53,703 bases of DNA from Phycisphaerae bacterium. GTDB taxonomy: Bacteria; Planctomycetota; Phycisphaerae; Sedimentisphaerales; Anaerobacaceae. The DNA lies in the NCBI GenBank assembly GCA_030601745.1, contig JAUWBI010000012.1:1-53703 (forward strand). Direction: 5' to 3'. This document shows, piece by piece, positions 39,350 to 48,869 of the stretch. The notes beneath the pieces are model-generated. The model was not told the origin of the DNA. It was given only the letters and a program-made list of their open reading frames with translations, and did no database searches. The position numbers and the translations under genes are program-made. Numbering within the stretch: position 1 is the stretch's first letter; every line of letters starts with the position of its first letter.

Positions 39350-39844
39350 ATGGCTAAAAAAGGGAAGTACATTTATGATTGGCCGAGGCCGATGGTCAGC
39401 GTTGATGCTGTTGTCTTTGGCTTTTTCAAAACAGGAGTCAAACTGCTGTTAGTCAATCGTGGAAATGAGCCATTCAAAGGGAAGTGGTCGTTGCCCGGCG
39501 GATTCCTGGAGATTGATGAGGAGCTTGAAGATGCTATCGCCAGGGAATTGGCGGAAGAGACGGGACTGGTAAATGTAACGCTGGAACAGATGCGTACCTA
39601 CGGCAATGTGGGGCGGGACCCGAGGGGCAGACAGATTACAATAGTATATATGGGCATTGCGACAGAAGGACTGAATAAGATAAAAGCCGGTGACGATGCA
39701 GCAGAGGTGCGATGGTTCGATATAGAGAAATTGCCGAAAGATATGGCATTTGACCATAGTGAGGTGGCCAGGTTTGCGATAGGCAAGTTAAAAAGAAAAA
39801 AAATATACCGGCTGAACGTTAAAAGCGCAAAGCAAACCAGCTAA
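39350..39844 (+). CDS. Nudix hydrolase
   Basis: 164 residues. The Nudix box is complete: GGFLEIDEELEDAIARELAE then ETGL (GX5EX7REUXEEXGU). The opening PRPMVSVDAVVFGFF and the RDPRGRQITIVYMG segment resemble the ADP-ribose/NAD-related Nudix group, but substrate cannot be assigned. The C-terminal tail is basic (KLKRKKIYRLNVK). Its TAA overlaps the TAG of the convergent GGCT-amidoligase-like gene by four bases. Confidence 0.9.
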   Translation: MAKKGKYIYDWPRPMVSVDAVVFGFFKTGVKLLLVNRGNEPFKGKWSLPGGFLEIDEELEDAIARELAEETGLVNVTLEQMRTYGNVGRDPRGRQITIVYMGIATEGLNKIKAGDDAAEVRWFDIEKLPKDMAFDHSEVARFAIGKLKRKKIYRLNVKSAKQTS

Positions 39845-41775
39845 GAAACGCTGGGCGATTTTTTGAGCTGTTTGTTGAACATACGCAGTTGTACGTCGAT
39901 GGCGCTTAGTGCCCAATCAATGTAGTGCAGTTTGTGGGCGGGACGGCGGTGGCCTTCATTCATCAGGCCATTTTGGACGGTATTCAAAAATTTGCTTATC
40001 GTTTGCGGACCGATTTCCGTAGGTTCGGCGGCCCATTTTTTTAATTCCTGGTATTGTCGGCGTAATTTTCTGCTGACTTTTAATTGCTCGGCACTTAAAT
40101 AATCGGCGGGATTGTAGGCCAACTGTAGGCCCTTAAGACACAAGATTAACGGCTCATAATTGGCACGCTTTTCCAGACGAATAAATTTATACTGCTGGAC
40201 ATAGGTGATTGCCTGTGCCGGGGGCTTGTCTGCAATTTCGTCTCCGCCGAGATACCATTTGCGTTTGCTTGTTCTGGCAAAGACGAGCTCTTCACCGTAG
40301 CCGTACTGTGTTATCTCATCATAGCCCATTCTTGAAACCCAGAGTCTTCCGGTGCCCTTTAGTTCGGGGCCTCCGCCGAGGACAAGCAGGCACTTGACAA
40401 AACCTAAAGGCAGAATTTTTTGCTTGCCGATCTGATTTCTTCGAAGTTGTAAAGACAAATGCAAACTGTGCGGGCGAACGTCATAGAAATTGACTATCGC
40501 GTTTATCAACTGATTAAGTAGCCAGGGGTCTGCGGTTGCGGGTCGAGACAGCTCTCCGGCGATGTTCAGTCTTCCGGGTGCAAGCTCGAGAAAGCCGGAG
40601 CGGCGTGCCTGGTCGGTCGAGCCGGTGTGGTCGTCGATATATCCACCGAGTTTCCAGGACAAGACATCGAGGCGAAAATCACAGAAATACTTAAAGCCGT
40701 CATATATCGGGTCGGTCCTTTTTTGTATACTTTTTTGGGGCTCAACGGCTGCGGGGCCGAGGTTGCTCAACTCGATTTCAATTCCGAGCGGGACGACGCC
40801 CGGCTGAAAATTCGAACGAATGCGTTCCAGATATGCCCGTGCGACACGAGTGTGAAACATACTCCTTGCGGCCTGAACGGCGTATTTGACGTAGTCGATG
40901 AGGTCGTATTTTTCATAGGGCATCGTTTGAAGACATTTTTCAATAATCAAATCAACTGTCCTGCTGTTTGCATTTATCATTTGCAAGGCCATAAGAAGAC
41001 TAACCGAGCGTTTGAAATATCTCTCTGAAGTACGCATATGCTCAAGCTCAAAGCGATATCGCGCCCGGATTCTTTCGTCGAGCTGATTGAGCAGGACCTG
41101 TTTTACAACTAAAGTCAAATAATTTTTAATGAACGGCCTGGCGTGGGGGTCGTCGTATAAATGTTTTATGCTCGGGCGTGGGCGGTCGAGCTCGTGCTCA
41201 AGATAATAATCGCTAACGGCATCGGTGTGATAATGGCTCATAACAAGGTCGCGTTCGGTGGTTGCGAGCAGCTCTCTGTCAGCCCGGCGTTCCAATTCGG
41301 CGTCTGCCGTTCGTTCGCCTGGCCGAGTGCGCCTTTTAATAAATTTCTCAATGCGTTTTCGCAGCCAAAGCTCGTGTATCAGATTAACGTGGAACCTGTC
41401 GCCGAAATGTTTTTTCATTGACTCGTGAGTCGCCAGGTAAGCCTGGGTTTCGACGAGACCATTTGCAGTGTTGACCTGCACGGTCTCTCTGTCGTAGCGT
41501 TTTCCTTCATACCTGTCGACTTCGTCCATTGCCCAGGCAGGGACATCGTAGATTATAAAGCCGTCGATTCTTGAAGATGGTGCCGGAACTGCGTAGAAAT
41601 AGACATTGTCGGGGCTGACTTTTCGATAGTGCGGGAGCAGGGCCGGTTCGGCAAAAAGAGTCTTGTCGCTAACTTTAGAGGGTTTTCTGGTAAAACTCAG
41701 TCCGCTGACCGATTGGAAGATTCTGCGGTCGCGCAGCGAGCCGTAGATGAACAGATTGACTTTTGCGTCGTTCAT
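39841..41775 (-). CDS. Gamma-glutamylcyclotransferase-like domain fused to an amidoligase-like domain
   Basis: 644 residues. Residues about 5-130 have the GGCT/AIG2 fold: LFIYGSLRDRRIF start and the YEGKRYDRETVQV end. A helical region follows (about 135-310). From about 320 the sequence LGIEIELSNLGP, then SGFLELAPGRL and HSLHLSLQLRRNQ, matches the pattern of COOH-NH2 ligases with a glutamine-synthetase-like fold (metal-binding ExE, a strand with LEL, and an H-x-H-like strand). Joined domains would make and break gamma-glutamyl amide or peptide-like bonds. Such pairings have been noted by comparative genomics of amidoligases, as far as I recall. No substrate is known. It is convergent with the Nudix gene. 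Confidence 0.65.
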   Translation of the reverse strand: MNDAKVNLFIYGSLRDRRIFQSVSGLSFTRKPSKVSDKTLFAEPALLPHYRKVSPDNVYFYAVPAPSSRIDGFIIYDVPAWAMDEVDRYEGKRYDRETVQVNTANGLVETQAYLATHESMKKHFGDRFHVNLIHELWLRKRIEKFIKRRTRPGERTADAELERRADRELLATTERDLVMSHYHTDAVSDYYLEHELDRPRPSIKHLYDDPHARPFIKNYLTLVVKQVLLNQLDERIRARYRFELEHMRTSERYFKRSVSLLMALQMINANSRTVDLIIEKCLQTMPYEKYDLIDYVKYAVQAARSMFHTRVARAYLERIRSNFQPGVVPLGIEIELSNLGPAAVEPQKSIQKRTDPIYDGFKYFCDFRLDVLSWKLGGYIDDHTGSTDQARRSGFLELAPGRLNIAGELSRPATADPWLLNQLINAIVNFYDVRPHSLHLSLQLRRNQIGKQKILPLGFVKCLLVLGGGPELKGTGRLWVSRMGYDEITQYGYGEELVFARTSKRKWYLGGDEIADKPPAQAITYVQQYKFIRLEKRANYEPLILCLKGLQLAYNPADYLSAEQLKVSRKLRRQYQELKKWAAEPTEIGPQTISKFLNTVQNGLMNEGHRRPAHKLHYIDWALSAIDVQLRMFNKQLKKSPSVS

Positions 41776-41857
41776 ATCACTAACAAAATTCGAATATCGA
41801 ATTTCGAAATTCGAAACAATATCGAATGACCAAAATTCAAATGACCGAAACGTAACA
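41771..41857. repeat. ttcgaaattcgaaa word repeat
   Basis: Degenerate words such as 'tatcgaatttcgaaattcg' and 'aaattcaaatgaccgaaac', as at 5534-5590. Confidence 0.6.
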
Positions 41858-41940
41858 TGTCATTGCGAGCCCGAACGGAGTGAGGGCGCGGCAATCTCAT
41901 CCGTCAGGTTTTAGATTGCTTCGCTGCGCTCGTAATGACA
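41858..41940. mobile_element. MITE-like element, second copy
   Basis: 83 bases from TGTCATTGCGAG to CTCGTAATGACA (one mismatch in the inverted ends), with the inner GGCAATCTC and AGATTGCTTCG segments. Confidence 0.6.
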
Positions 41941-41968
41941 CTTCGTGTCAGTTTTGAAAATTTGAACA

Positions 41969-42754
41969 TTAGAATTTCGTATTTGTTTCGGATTTCGTAT
42001 TTCGAATTTCAGATTTTAATTTAAATAGCTCTTTGAACGCCCGAAGAATTACTCGCAAGTCTGCGCCGGTTTGTTCGCCGGCCATTCGCGCGTAATGATG
42101 TACGCCTTTTTGAGTAACGGTATATCCTCTGCGGATGGCCCGAGCCAGAATTTCAGCATCAATCAAAGCTCCGGCACTTGAGAGCTTAATATTATCAAAG
42201 ATTTCCCTTCTGTATAATTTGAAGGCACAATCGATATCGCGGATTTTCATACCGAACAGCAAGCAAACCAGTTTTGTCCAACACCAAGCGTTGATTTTGC
42301 GTACAAGAGAGTCCTGACGGTTCAGCCGGTAGCAGCTAATAATATCATATTGGCTTATCAACGGCAGCAACGGGGGCATTTCGCTGATGTCGAACTGGCC
42401 GTCGCCGTCGGTGTAAAAGACAAGCTCTTTTGTCGCTGCATTAAAGCCGGATTTCAAGGCGGCTCCGTAACCAAGATTAGCGGGATGGTGCACCACTTTT
42501 ACCCTGCTGTCTCGGCTGGCGATTTCGTCCGCGATTTGGCCGGTGGCGTCGGAACTGCCATCGTCAACAATAATTACTTCAAAGTCAGCGCCCGCTTTTT
42601 CCAGGACGGCGAGCGCCTGTTCGACGGTGCGGGTTACATTGTCCTGTTCATTATAGCAGGGGAAAAAAACGCTGATAGAATTCGTCGTTCGTCGCTCGTC
42701 ACTCGTCGCTCGTTGGTTACCACCTTTTGTTTTTAAGCAGCCGTATTTGTTCAC
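41969..42754 (-). CDS. Glycosyltransferase family 2
   Basis: A 261-residue GT-A enzyme of the polyprenyl-phosphate sugar transferase type. Signatures: ISVFFPCYNEQDNV, VIIVDDGSSDATG, NLGYGAALKSGF, TDGDGQFD and the late CAFKLYRREIF. The N-terminal residues 14-25 (NQRATSDERRTT) come from the cgtcgctcgt repeat at 42681-42713, and the C-terminal residues (KSEIRNTKSETNTKF) from ttcgaaa words; both ends are thus repeat-extended. It starts at GTG, overlapping the 3' end of the upstream membrane protein by 38 bases. It probably supplies a lipid-linked sugar for that protein. Confidence 0.88.
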   Translation of the reverse strand: MNKYGCLKTKGGNQRATSDERRTTNSISVFFPCYNEQDNVTRTVEQALAVLEKAGADFEVIIVDDGSSDATGQIADEIASRDSRVKVVHHPANLGYGAALKSGFNAATKELVFYTDGDGQFDISEMPPLLPLISQYDIISCYRLNRQDSLVRKINAWCWTKLVCLLFGMKIRDIDCAFKLYRREIFDNIKLSSAGALIDAEILARAIRRGYTVTQKGVHHYARMAGEQTGADLRVILRAFKELFKLKSEIRNTKSETNTKF

Positions 42755-45482
42755 TTTTGTATTCTTTCATTTTGGCGTCATAAGATCGCACAAGTTCAGT
42801 GTTTTTCTGCTTATCGGCGACCGCCCGCAAATAACCGCCTGCATTCAAAGCGGCTACGATTCTGTGGAAATATCCGTCTTCTTTGACGTAAGAGTCCTTA
42901 TTTTGTGTAAAGTCGTCAAAATAATTTTTGCAAAACTCATTAATACGAGGCCTTAGCTCAGGGAATCTCCTCGACCCAACATATATTATTTCCTGTATTG
43001 GAGTCTGCGATTTGTTTGATTCGAAAGCTTCGATGGCGAAGTCAAGTGCCTGTTTCCTTTTGGTCTTATCATTGCCAGCAAACAAGAACAAATTATGAGC
43101 AAGGGTAAGGTTTTTGGAGAAATCATCGGGGTAGAGTATCTTGCCGTTAGATATGCCATCGAAAAGTTCCCTTATGCCATCGAAAAGTTCCCTGCCGCGA
43201 GGAGTTCTTGCATCGACGAACAGTTTTTGCTTGTTATTATAGAAAACAAGGAGCCAATTGGGATTATGTTCAAGGCCTCTTACGAAGTGATATGAAGTTT
43301 TCCGGGAATCAGTATAGGCCGCTGAGGGCATTAAGACGACCCAGACCTCGCGTTTTCTTAGCTGTTTATCCACCCACCGGCCGATTTCGGTGTATTCGGC
43401 GGCGGTCAAGGTAGTCAAGACGCCTCTCATCATCTTGGCATTTCGGACAATTGGGCCTCCAGAGATAATGGTCGACCAGAGTTCATAAGCCTGGCGGTCA
43501 TAAGCCGCCTGTGCTCTGCCGTCCATAAATAATTGTAATGGAGTTCGTCCGGTGTTCGGGTCAGGCTGCTGCCCCCAGGCGATAAAGCCGCCTTCAGTCC
43601 AGTAGTTGAACATTTTCCCTTCTAACTTGTTGTCTTTTATAAACTTAAGGGCGTAGAAGGGTTTGGCATCGGAGGCGGTCATACGTATAAAGACAGAATT
43701 TAATTTTGTATCAGTGGGCCAGGCGTCGAGATAAATACGCTTAAACTTGAGCCCCCACCATAAGCCGAAAGTTAAAACCGCCCCGGCGCCGGCAACAATA
43801 AAAAACAATTGAAGATTGTGCGGCATCGGGCTAACGGAGAGAAGATTTTGTGTGCGGAAATTACGCCTGGCTGAAATTGAACAAACCATCTGGTCAATAA
43901 ACATTGCCATAATCGGGCAGGCAGCAATAGCAGCTATGGGTATAAATCTGCGGGAACAAATGGCCATATAAATAGTCAAAGCGGCAATAATCATCAGAGC
44001 TATGTCAATCTGAGGCCATTGATACCCGTCAGGACTTTTTGCTTTCCGCTTGGGGAGTCGGCTAAAAAAGCGAGAAGTCGATATCAAGATAACAACAGCC
44101 CAAATCAGAAGAACCAGCCAGGCAATAATATACATTATTAAAAAAGGCTCTTCCTCACCGACGGGATTGGTCCATTCGAAGGCCCGGTGCCACTCGTTGA
44201 CGTCGCGCCATCTCTCGGCGTGTTTGCTGACGCTGATGACGAAGGTGTGAGTGAGGTTCGTTAAATGAAAGGGGTTGAATAAAATCACGGCCAGAAAAGC
44301 GACGAAGCCGGCGGCGATTGTGTGATATACCCCTTTTAGCTTTATACGGACAAGTTTGTTCTTCAAGAACATTACCACGAGGGCCAAACCTGTCAATAAG
44401 AAGAAAGCTGCAAGAAAGGCCCACCGTGAACCGCTAACATATATCTCAAGAATATTCCGCTGATAAGGGTGAATGTTTAACGGGATTGAGGGGAAAAATC
44501 TTGGTAAAAGACATAAAAAAAGGATGGGTGAAATGATAATATGATAAGCATAGAATGCTTCATTCTTAACTTCTTTGTAAGCCGCTATTGCAATGCTTGC
44601 GGCGACGGACATGAGCAAGACCCAGAAAAACCAGTCGGAAGTCGGTTGAATGGGTGAAAGATAGTCATGCTTCAAAAACTTGTACGCCATTGCGTAAAGC
44701 ACCACCCACGCCAGAATACTGTAGAGTGATACAGTCCATCTTCTGGGCAATATCATTAATATATGCCACGTAATGAACGGCATAAGCATTATGAAAGCGT
44801 AAATGTATCCGCCGTGGACATTGCACCAGAAGACAGTTAGGGGGATGATGAGCCAGATATATAATGCGTTTCGATAGGTTGTAAGAACAAGTATAAGCAA
44901 AAAGGCAGCTACGAGCAGGTTTGAGAAACCAGCGGGTCGGACGTCAAAGAATGAGCGGCCTACGAACATTGCGAAGCAGGCGAAGATGGCACAGAGAGCC
45001 GGATGTGCGCCTAAAAGTCTGCCTGTATAATAAACACAAATAACGGTAAGTATATAAATGGCAAACTTCCAGTAAACGAGGGCATTGGAAGAAAAAGTTG
45101 TGCCGCCTTCGTAGGAAGCTTCAGGTACCAGGGAGTAAAAAATAACGTGTGTGAGCCAGTTCTGGTTTATCCAGCCGGTAGGATGCCACTTCTTAACCGT
45201 CTCAAGGCCAACTTTATCTGTGAGCCACTGTGCCCATTTTGGCCAGGTTTTGATTTCTTCCTCGGTTGGGCCTGCCTTGTGTGAGTTTGCACTGAAGGGT
45301 TCGACGGTATCTACGCCGTGGTTGATAAAGTGTCGGCCGCAGGCCATTGCGACCCAGGTATCGCCGGCACCGACCATACGCGTAGATGCGTGGAAGGCGA
45401 AGATGAGCATTGCCAGCCAGCCGAGAATCATCGGCCAGCCGGATAATGCACTGCGTTTTTCGATTTCTATTGACTCAGCCAT
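42717..45482 (-). CDS. Large multi-pass membrane protein, GT-C-like
   Basis: 921 residues: about a dozen membrane helices up to residue 620, then a soluble domain (NYWTEGGFIAWGQQ, LFMDGRAQAAYDRQAYELW). An early external loop carries GAGDTWVAMACGRH, with an aspartate in the position used by lipid-linked-sugar GT-C transferases, and WINQNWLTHVIFY follows. I infer a GT-C-type transferase or related exporter; no confirmed family. A 21-base tandem (43153-43194) duplicates RELFDGI. GT2 overlaps its 3' end; the aspartate aminotransferase overlaps its 5' end by 16 bases. Confidence 0.7.
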   Translation of the reverse strand: MAESIEIEKRSALSGWPMILGWLAMLIFAFHASTRMVGAGDTWVAMACGRHFINHGVDTVEPFSANSHKAGPTEEEIKTWPKWAQWLTDKVGLETVKKWHPTGWINQNWLTHVIFYSLVPEASYEGGTTFSSNALVYWKFAIYILTVICVYYTGRLLGAHPALCAIFACFAMFVGRSFFDVRPAGFSNLLVAAFLLILVLTTYRNALYIWLIIPLTVFWCNVHGGYIYAFIMLMPFITWHILMILPRRWTVSLYSILAWVVLYAMAYKFLKHDYLSPIQPTSDWFFWVLLMSVAASIAIAAYKEVKNEAFYAYHIIISPILFLCLLPRFFPSIPLNIHPYQRNILEIYVSGSRWAFLAAFFLLTGLALVVMFLKNKLVRIKLKGVYHTIAAGFVAFLAVILFNPFHLTNLTHTFVISVSKHAERWRDVNEWHRAFEWTNPVGEEEPFLIMYIIAWLVLLIWAVVILISTSRFFSRLPKRKAKSPDGYQWPQIDIALMIIAALTIYMAICSRRFIPIAAIAACPIMAMFIDQMVCSISARRNFRTQNLLSVSPMPHNLQLFFIVAGAGAVLTFGLWWGLKFKRIYLDAWPTDTKLNSVFIRMTASDAKPFYALKFIKDNKLEGKMFNYWTEGGFIAWGQQPDPNTGRTPLQLFMDGRAQAAYDRQAYELWSTIISGGPIVRNAKMMRGVLTTLTAAEYTEIGRWVDKQLRKREVWVVLMPSAAYTDSRKTSYHFVRGLEHNPNWLLVFYNNKQKLFVDARTPRGRELFDGIRELFDGISNGKILYPDDFSKNLTLAHNLFLFAGNDKTKRKQALDFAIEAFESNKSQTPIQEIIYVGSRRFPELRPRINEFCKNYFDDFTQNKDSYVKEDGYFHRIVAALNAGGYLRAVADKQKNTELVRSYDAKMKEYKSEQIRLLKNKRW
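43153..43194. repeat. 21-base tandem duplication in the membrane protein gene
   Basis: Two copies of a 21-base unit (atgccatcgaaaagttccct plus one base), differing only at the last base, encode RELFDGI twice in frame. Confidence 0.85.
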
Positions 45483-46672
45483 TCTTGTAGTCTATCCAGC
45501 CCTTTAGTAATTTGTTCGAGCGAGCAGGCAAAACTTAACCTGACATTGTTGTCACAGCCAAACGGCAGGCCCGGAACCAGTGCAACATTGGCCTGTTCGA
45601 GAAGGGCTTTTGCGAAGTCCATACTGCCATTTATTTTTACGCCGTTAATATTTCGGCCATAATGGCTCGAAACATCAGGAAAACAGTAAAAAGCTCCGGT
45701 AGGTTCGGTGCAAACGATGCCCTGGATTCTGTTTAGTCGCTGGGCCATATATTTGCCTCGGCGCTCGAACTCTATCCTCATATTTTCTATGGCCTCGTCG
45801 GCCGGCTCGCCCAAGGCAGCAATTGCGGCATACTGGCCGAAGGTTACAGGATTTGAAGTCATATGGGATTGAAGCCGCCCCATTGCCTTTATAACTTCGA
45901 GCGGCCCTGCCGTATATCCGAGGCGCCAGCCGGTCATAGAGAAGGCCTTGCTGAACCCGTTGAGAGTCAGTGTCCTGTTGTAGGCATCTTCGCTTAGTGA
46001 AGCGAAGCTCACAAATTTCGTGTCGCCGTAGATTAGCTTTTCATAGATTTCATCTGAAAGCACGTACACCTCTGTTCCTTCAAGAACCTTTGCAATTGCT
46101 TTCAGCTCTTGAGGCGTATAAGTGAAACCGCCCGGATTATTTGGTGAATTAATTAACAGCATAGCGGTCTTTTCCGTGATGGCCTCTTTTAGCTGGGACG
46201 GCGTAATTTTGTAGCCGGTATTTTTATCGGTTTGAATGATTTTGGGCGCAGCACAGGCAAGCTTTATTGCCTCCGGATATGTTACCCAAAATGGTGTGGG
46301 CAGAATAACCTCATCGCCGGGGTCGAGGACTGCCTGCATTGCCTCGTAAACCGAGTGTTTGCCGCCGATGTTGACGATGACCTGGTCGGGGGTGTATTCA
46401 AGACCATTTTCATTTTTGAGTTTGGCGGCAATGGCGGTCCTAAGCTCGACTATGCCGGCGGCGGCGGTGTATTTTGTTTTACCTGCCTTCAGCGCCTCTA
46501 CAGCAGCATCTTTGATATAGTCGGGTGTGTCAAAATCCGGGGCTCCCGCACCGAAACCGATTACGTCCACGCCTTGCGCCTTTAATTCCTGGGCTCGCGA
46601 GGTAACGGCTATTGTCGCCGAGGCCGGCACATCCTGGGCTCGCTTACTGATTTTCATTTTAGCTACCACCAA
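45467..46672 (-). CDS. aspC: Aspartate aminotransferase, class I PLP
   Basis: 401 residues of the Ib aspartate aminotransferase type (PF00155): IGFGAGAPDFDTPDYIK, NIGGKHSVYEAMQAV, NSPNNPGGFTYT, PLP lysine in NGFSKAFSMTGWRLGY and the late arginine in DNNVRLSFACS. It swaps amino groups between aspartate and 2-oxoglutarate; prephenate use is possible in this subgroup. Its 3' end overlaps the membrane protein start by 16 bases. Confidence 0.93.
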   Translation of the reverse strand: MVVAKMKISKRAQDVPASATIAVTSRAQELKAQGVDVIGFGAGAPDFDTPDYIKDAAVEALKAGKTKYTAAAGIVELRTAIAAKLKNENGLEYTPDQVIVNIGGKHSVYEAMQAVLDPGDEVILPTPFWVTYPEAIKLACAAPKIIQTDKNTGYKITPSQLKEAITEKTAMLLINSPNNPGGFTYTPQELKAIAKVLEGTEVYVLSDEIYEKLIYGDTKFVSFASLSEDAYNRTLTLNGFSKAFSMTGWRLGYTAGPLEVIKAMGRLQSHMTSNPVTFGQYAAIAALGEPADEAIENMRIEFERRGKYMAQRLNRIQGIVCTEPTGAFYCFPDVSSHYGRNINGVKINGSMDFAKALLEQANVALVPGLPFGCDNNVRLSFACSLEQITKGLDRLQEWLSQ

Positions 46673-46916
46673 CTTTCGTGTCTTTGCATCTTCTTAATTT
46701 ACATTTTTTCCCGCACAACCAACTATATTAAATACAAAATAAGCCAGCGGGTCAAGAACAACTCCGGTGCTTTAGGCGGATGCGGATACGCACGCTTCTG
46801 ACAGGCGTGTCTGTTGCCGCGTGTCTGTCGTGAAATTGGCGAGAGGTTTTTGTGCTATAGTATACTTCGCAAAGAAGTCGGCACACTTTTGCTCAATGTT
46901 CTGAAAACCGCATCTT

Positions 46917-48869
46917 TCAATTAGTTTTCGAGGACCTCGCCGTCAATGTTGCCGAAGAGGGGTCTGTCGTTGGGGACGGTGTTGATATAGTAGCCTTCGG
47001 CTTTGCCGGCTGGGCGGTCTTCTGAATAATGGGTGTGGCCTTGGACGAGTCGGCGCCGCTGACGCCGAGATAGTAGCTGGTCATGGGGGGCTGGTCGTAG
47101 CCCATCGCCTTGAAAGCCACATCGAGCCGGTAGAGGGGGTCCTGCATCAGGCAAACACGGCGATCGACTGCCGGGATGACGGTCGTGTAGATGCGCAACT
47201 CGCCACGGACATAAGTGACGATCTCCTCGCGCCAGTCGCCAAGGATATCCGCCCAAGCCATCACGCTGCCTTGGATGCCCCTGGTCAATACGGGGCCTCG
47301 CCATTTGGAAACGGTCCCCCTGTTCTCGAGCTCCCGCAGTAGATCGGCATCCCACCAGACCAGTCCGTTCCGGGGCGGGACGTCACTGCCCAGGCTTTTG
47401 CCCTTAGCCGAGAAGAAAAACTTGTCCCCCCAGCATTCCATGCCTGGGCTGGACGGGTCGATATCGGCGGTAAGGACTCGTCTTATTTGGTTATCGCGGG
47501 TCTCCTCCCTGGTGCCAAATATGAGATCTCCGGTGCGAGCATCCCACAGGCTGACCCCGTTTTGAGGATGTGGGTCCTCGTAGCTATACCACACCTCCAG
47601 GCCGGGGCGATCAGGATCCACATCCGTAACGTAGAATCGGTCCCCATGTCCCAGCCCGGTACTCCACATAATCCGACCGTCGTTGTCTATCGCTATCGAG
47701 CCATTTAATATCTCGTCACAACCGTCGCCATCGATGTCGGCTACGTGGATGGAATGCTGGCCTTGGCCTTGATATTTCCAACCAGACGTCTGGTTGGACC
47801 AGCTCCAAGCCTTATGGAGTTGCTTATCGCGCAAATACCAGGCGTCCACCTTCATCAGTCCGTAGATGCCGCGAATCACCAACAGACTGGGCGTCTTGCC
47901 GTCGAGATAGGCCACGCCCATCATATTACGGTTCATGCGGTTGCCTTCATTGTCTCCCCAGTCACTGGGTTTGCCTCGTGGAATCCAATCCACCCTGGCG
48001 ATCTCCTCGCCGGTCTCGCCGTCCCAGACTGAGCAGTATTCCGGTCCCGTCAGGACCTGGCCGTTTTCGTTGCGGGGATCGCCCTCCCCTGTCTTCAGGG
48101 CCACACAGGCTTTGCCGTCGCCATTGAAGTCATAGACCACCATTGGCGAGTACCAGGTGCCCAACTCAATAGACCAGCCCAGGTCCTTGCGCCACATGAA
48201 GGTGCCGTCGCTTTTGTAAGCCTCCACTTTGAAAGTGTCTGGACTTCGGCGCACCCTGCCCGGATCCACAGCCCCCCCGGGGCGCTTGATGACGAAATCA
48301 TATTCCCCATCGCCGTCCAGATCACCGATTCCTATCTTGTGAATCGATCGAGTCGATATGTCGTCTTGCACATTGAATGACTTGTATTGCCGCTCAGGTG
48401 GGTTCGCCGGAAGCACTGCTCGGCCGGAAGCTTCCTGCTCCTTACCATTCAGCACAGGCCTCACCCACCAGGCGTTCTCGCGGTCTATGGGTGGGTTGGC
48501 ATCCACGAAGTCCGTGGTCTTCCGGAGAGGTTCGGCGTTCAGCTTCACCGCCTTGCCCAGCCCTTCCGAAGGGCGGGGCTTGCCGCCGGTGGTGGAGCGG
48601 TAAACGTTGAAGGCGATGCTTTCGGGGTCGGCCTTGAGCAGCCGCCAGCCCAGGTAAACCTTGCCCTGGCCGCTCGGCACAGCCACCATGCCGCGACCGA
48701 GCTTCTCTTCAATGCGCTGCTCGGCCCAGCCCAAGACTAAAGGCTCGCCGGTGTACTCCGGATTGAGCGTATAAGCGCTGTAATTTGGCGGTATCGCACC
48801 TTGTGTGACTGCTGCAAACGCAGCAGCGCAAATCAGCAACACACTAAGTACAATTTTTCTGACCATCAT
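46917..48869 (-). CDS. Exported rhamnogalacturonan lyase, PL11
   Basis: Cuts the rhamnogalacturonan I backbone of pectin by beta-elimination. 650 residues with a signal peptide (RKIVLSVLLICAAAFAAVTQ); ATG 48869 lies six bases after AGGAGG. The fold is an eight-bladed propeller with calcium loops DGDGEYDF, DFNGDGKACV and DIDGDGCDEI; VYLGWRLLKADPESIAFNVY and the GQGQHSIHVADIDGDGC block are typical of PL11. The last about 30 residues (Ser/Thr/Pro-rich) look out of frame: frame +2 there has high GC3 and reads AGKAEGYYINTVPNDRPL, ending at 46921. A frameshift near 47010-47060 is likely. Confidence 0.9.
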   Translation of the reverse strand: MMVRKIVLSVLLICAAAFAAVTQGAIPPNYSAYTLNPEYTGEPLVLGWAEQRIEEKLGRGMVAVPSGQGKVYLGWRLLKADPESIAFNVYRSTTGGKPRPSEGLGKAVKLNAEPLRKTTDFVDANPPIDRENAWWVRPVLNGKEQEASGRAVLPANPPERQYKSFNVQDDISTRSIHKIGIGDLDGDGEYDFVIKRPGGAVDPGRVRRSPDTFKVEAYKSDGTFMWRKDLGWSIELGTWYSPMVVYDFNGDGKACVALKTGEGDPRNENGQVLTGPEYCSVWDGETGEEIARVDWIPRGKPSDWGDNEGNRMNRNMMGVAYLDGKTPSLLVIRGIYGLMKVDAWYLRDKQLHKAWSWSNQTSGWKYQGQGQHSIHVADIDGDGCDEILNGSIAIDNDGRIMWSTGLGHGDRFYVTDVDPDRPGLEVWYSYEDPHPQNGVSLWDARTGDLIFGTREETRDNQIRRVLTADIDPSSPGMECWGDKFFFSAKGKSLGSDVPPRNGLVWWDADLLRELENRGTVSKWRGPVLTRGIQGSVMAWADILGDWREEIVTYVRGELRIYTTVIPAVDRRVCLMQDPLYRLDVAFKAMGYDQPPMTSYYLGVSGADSSKATPIIQKTAQPAKPKATISTPSPTTDPSSATLTARSSKTN

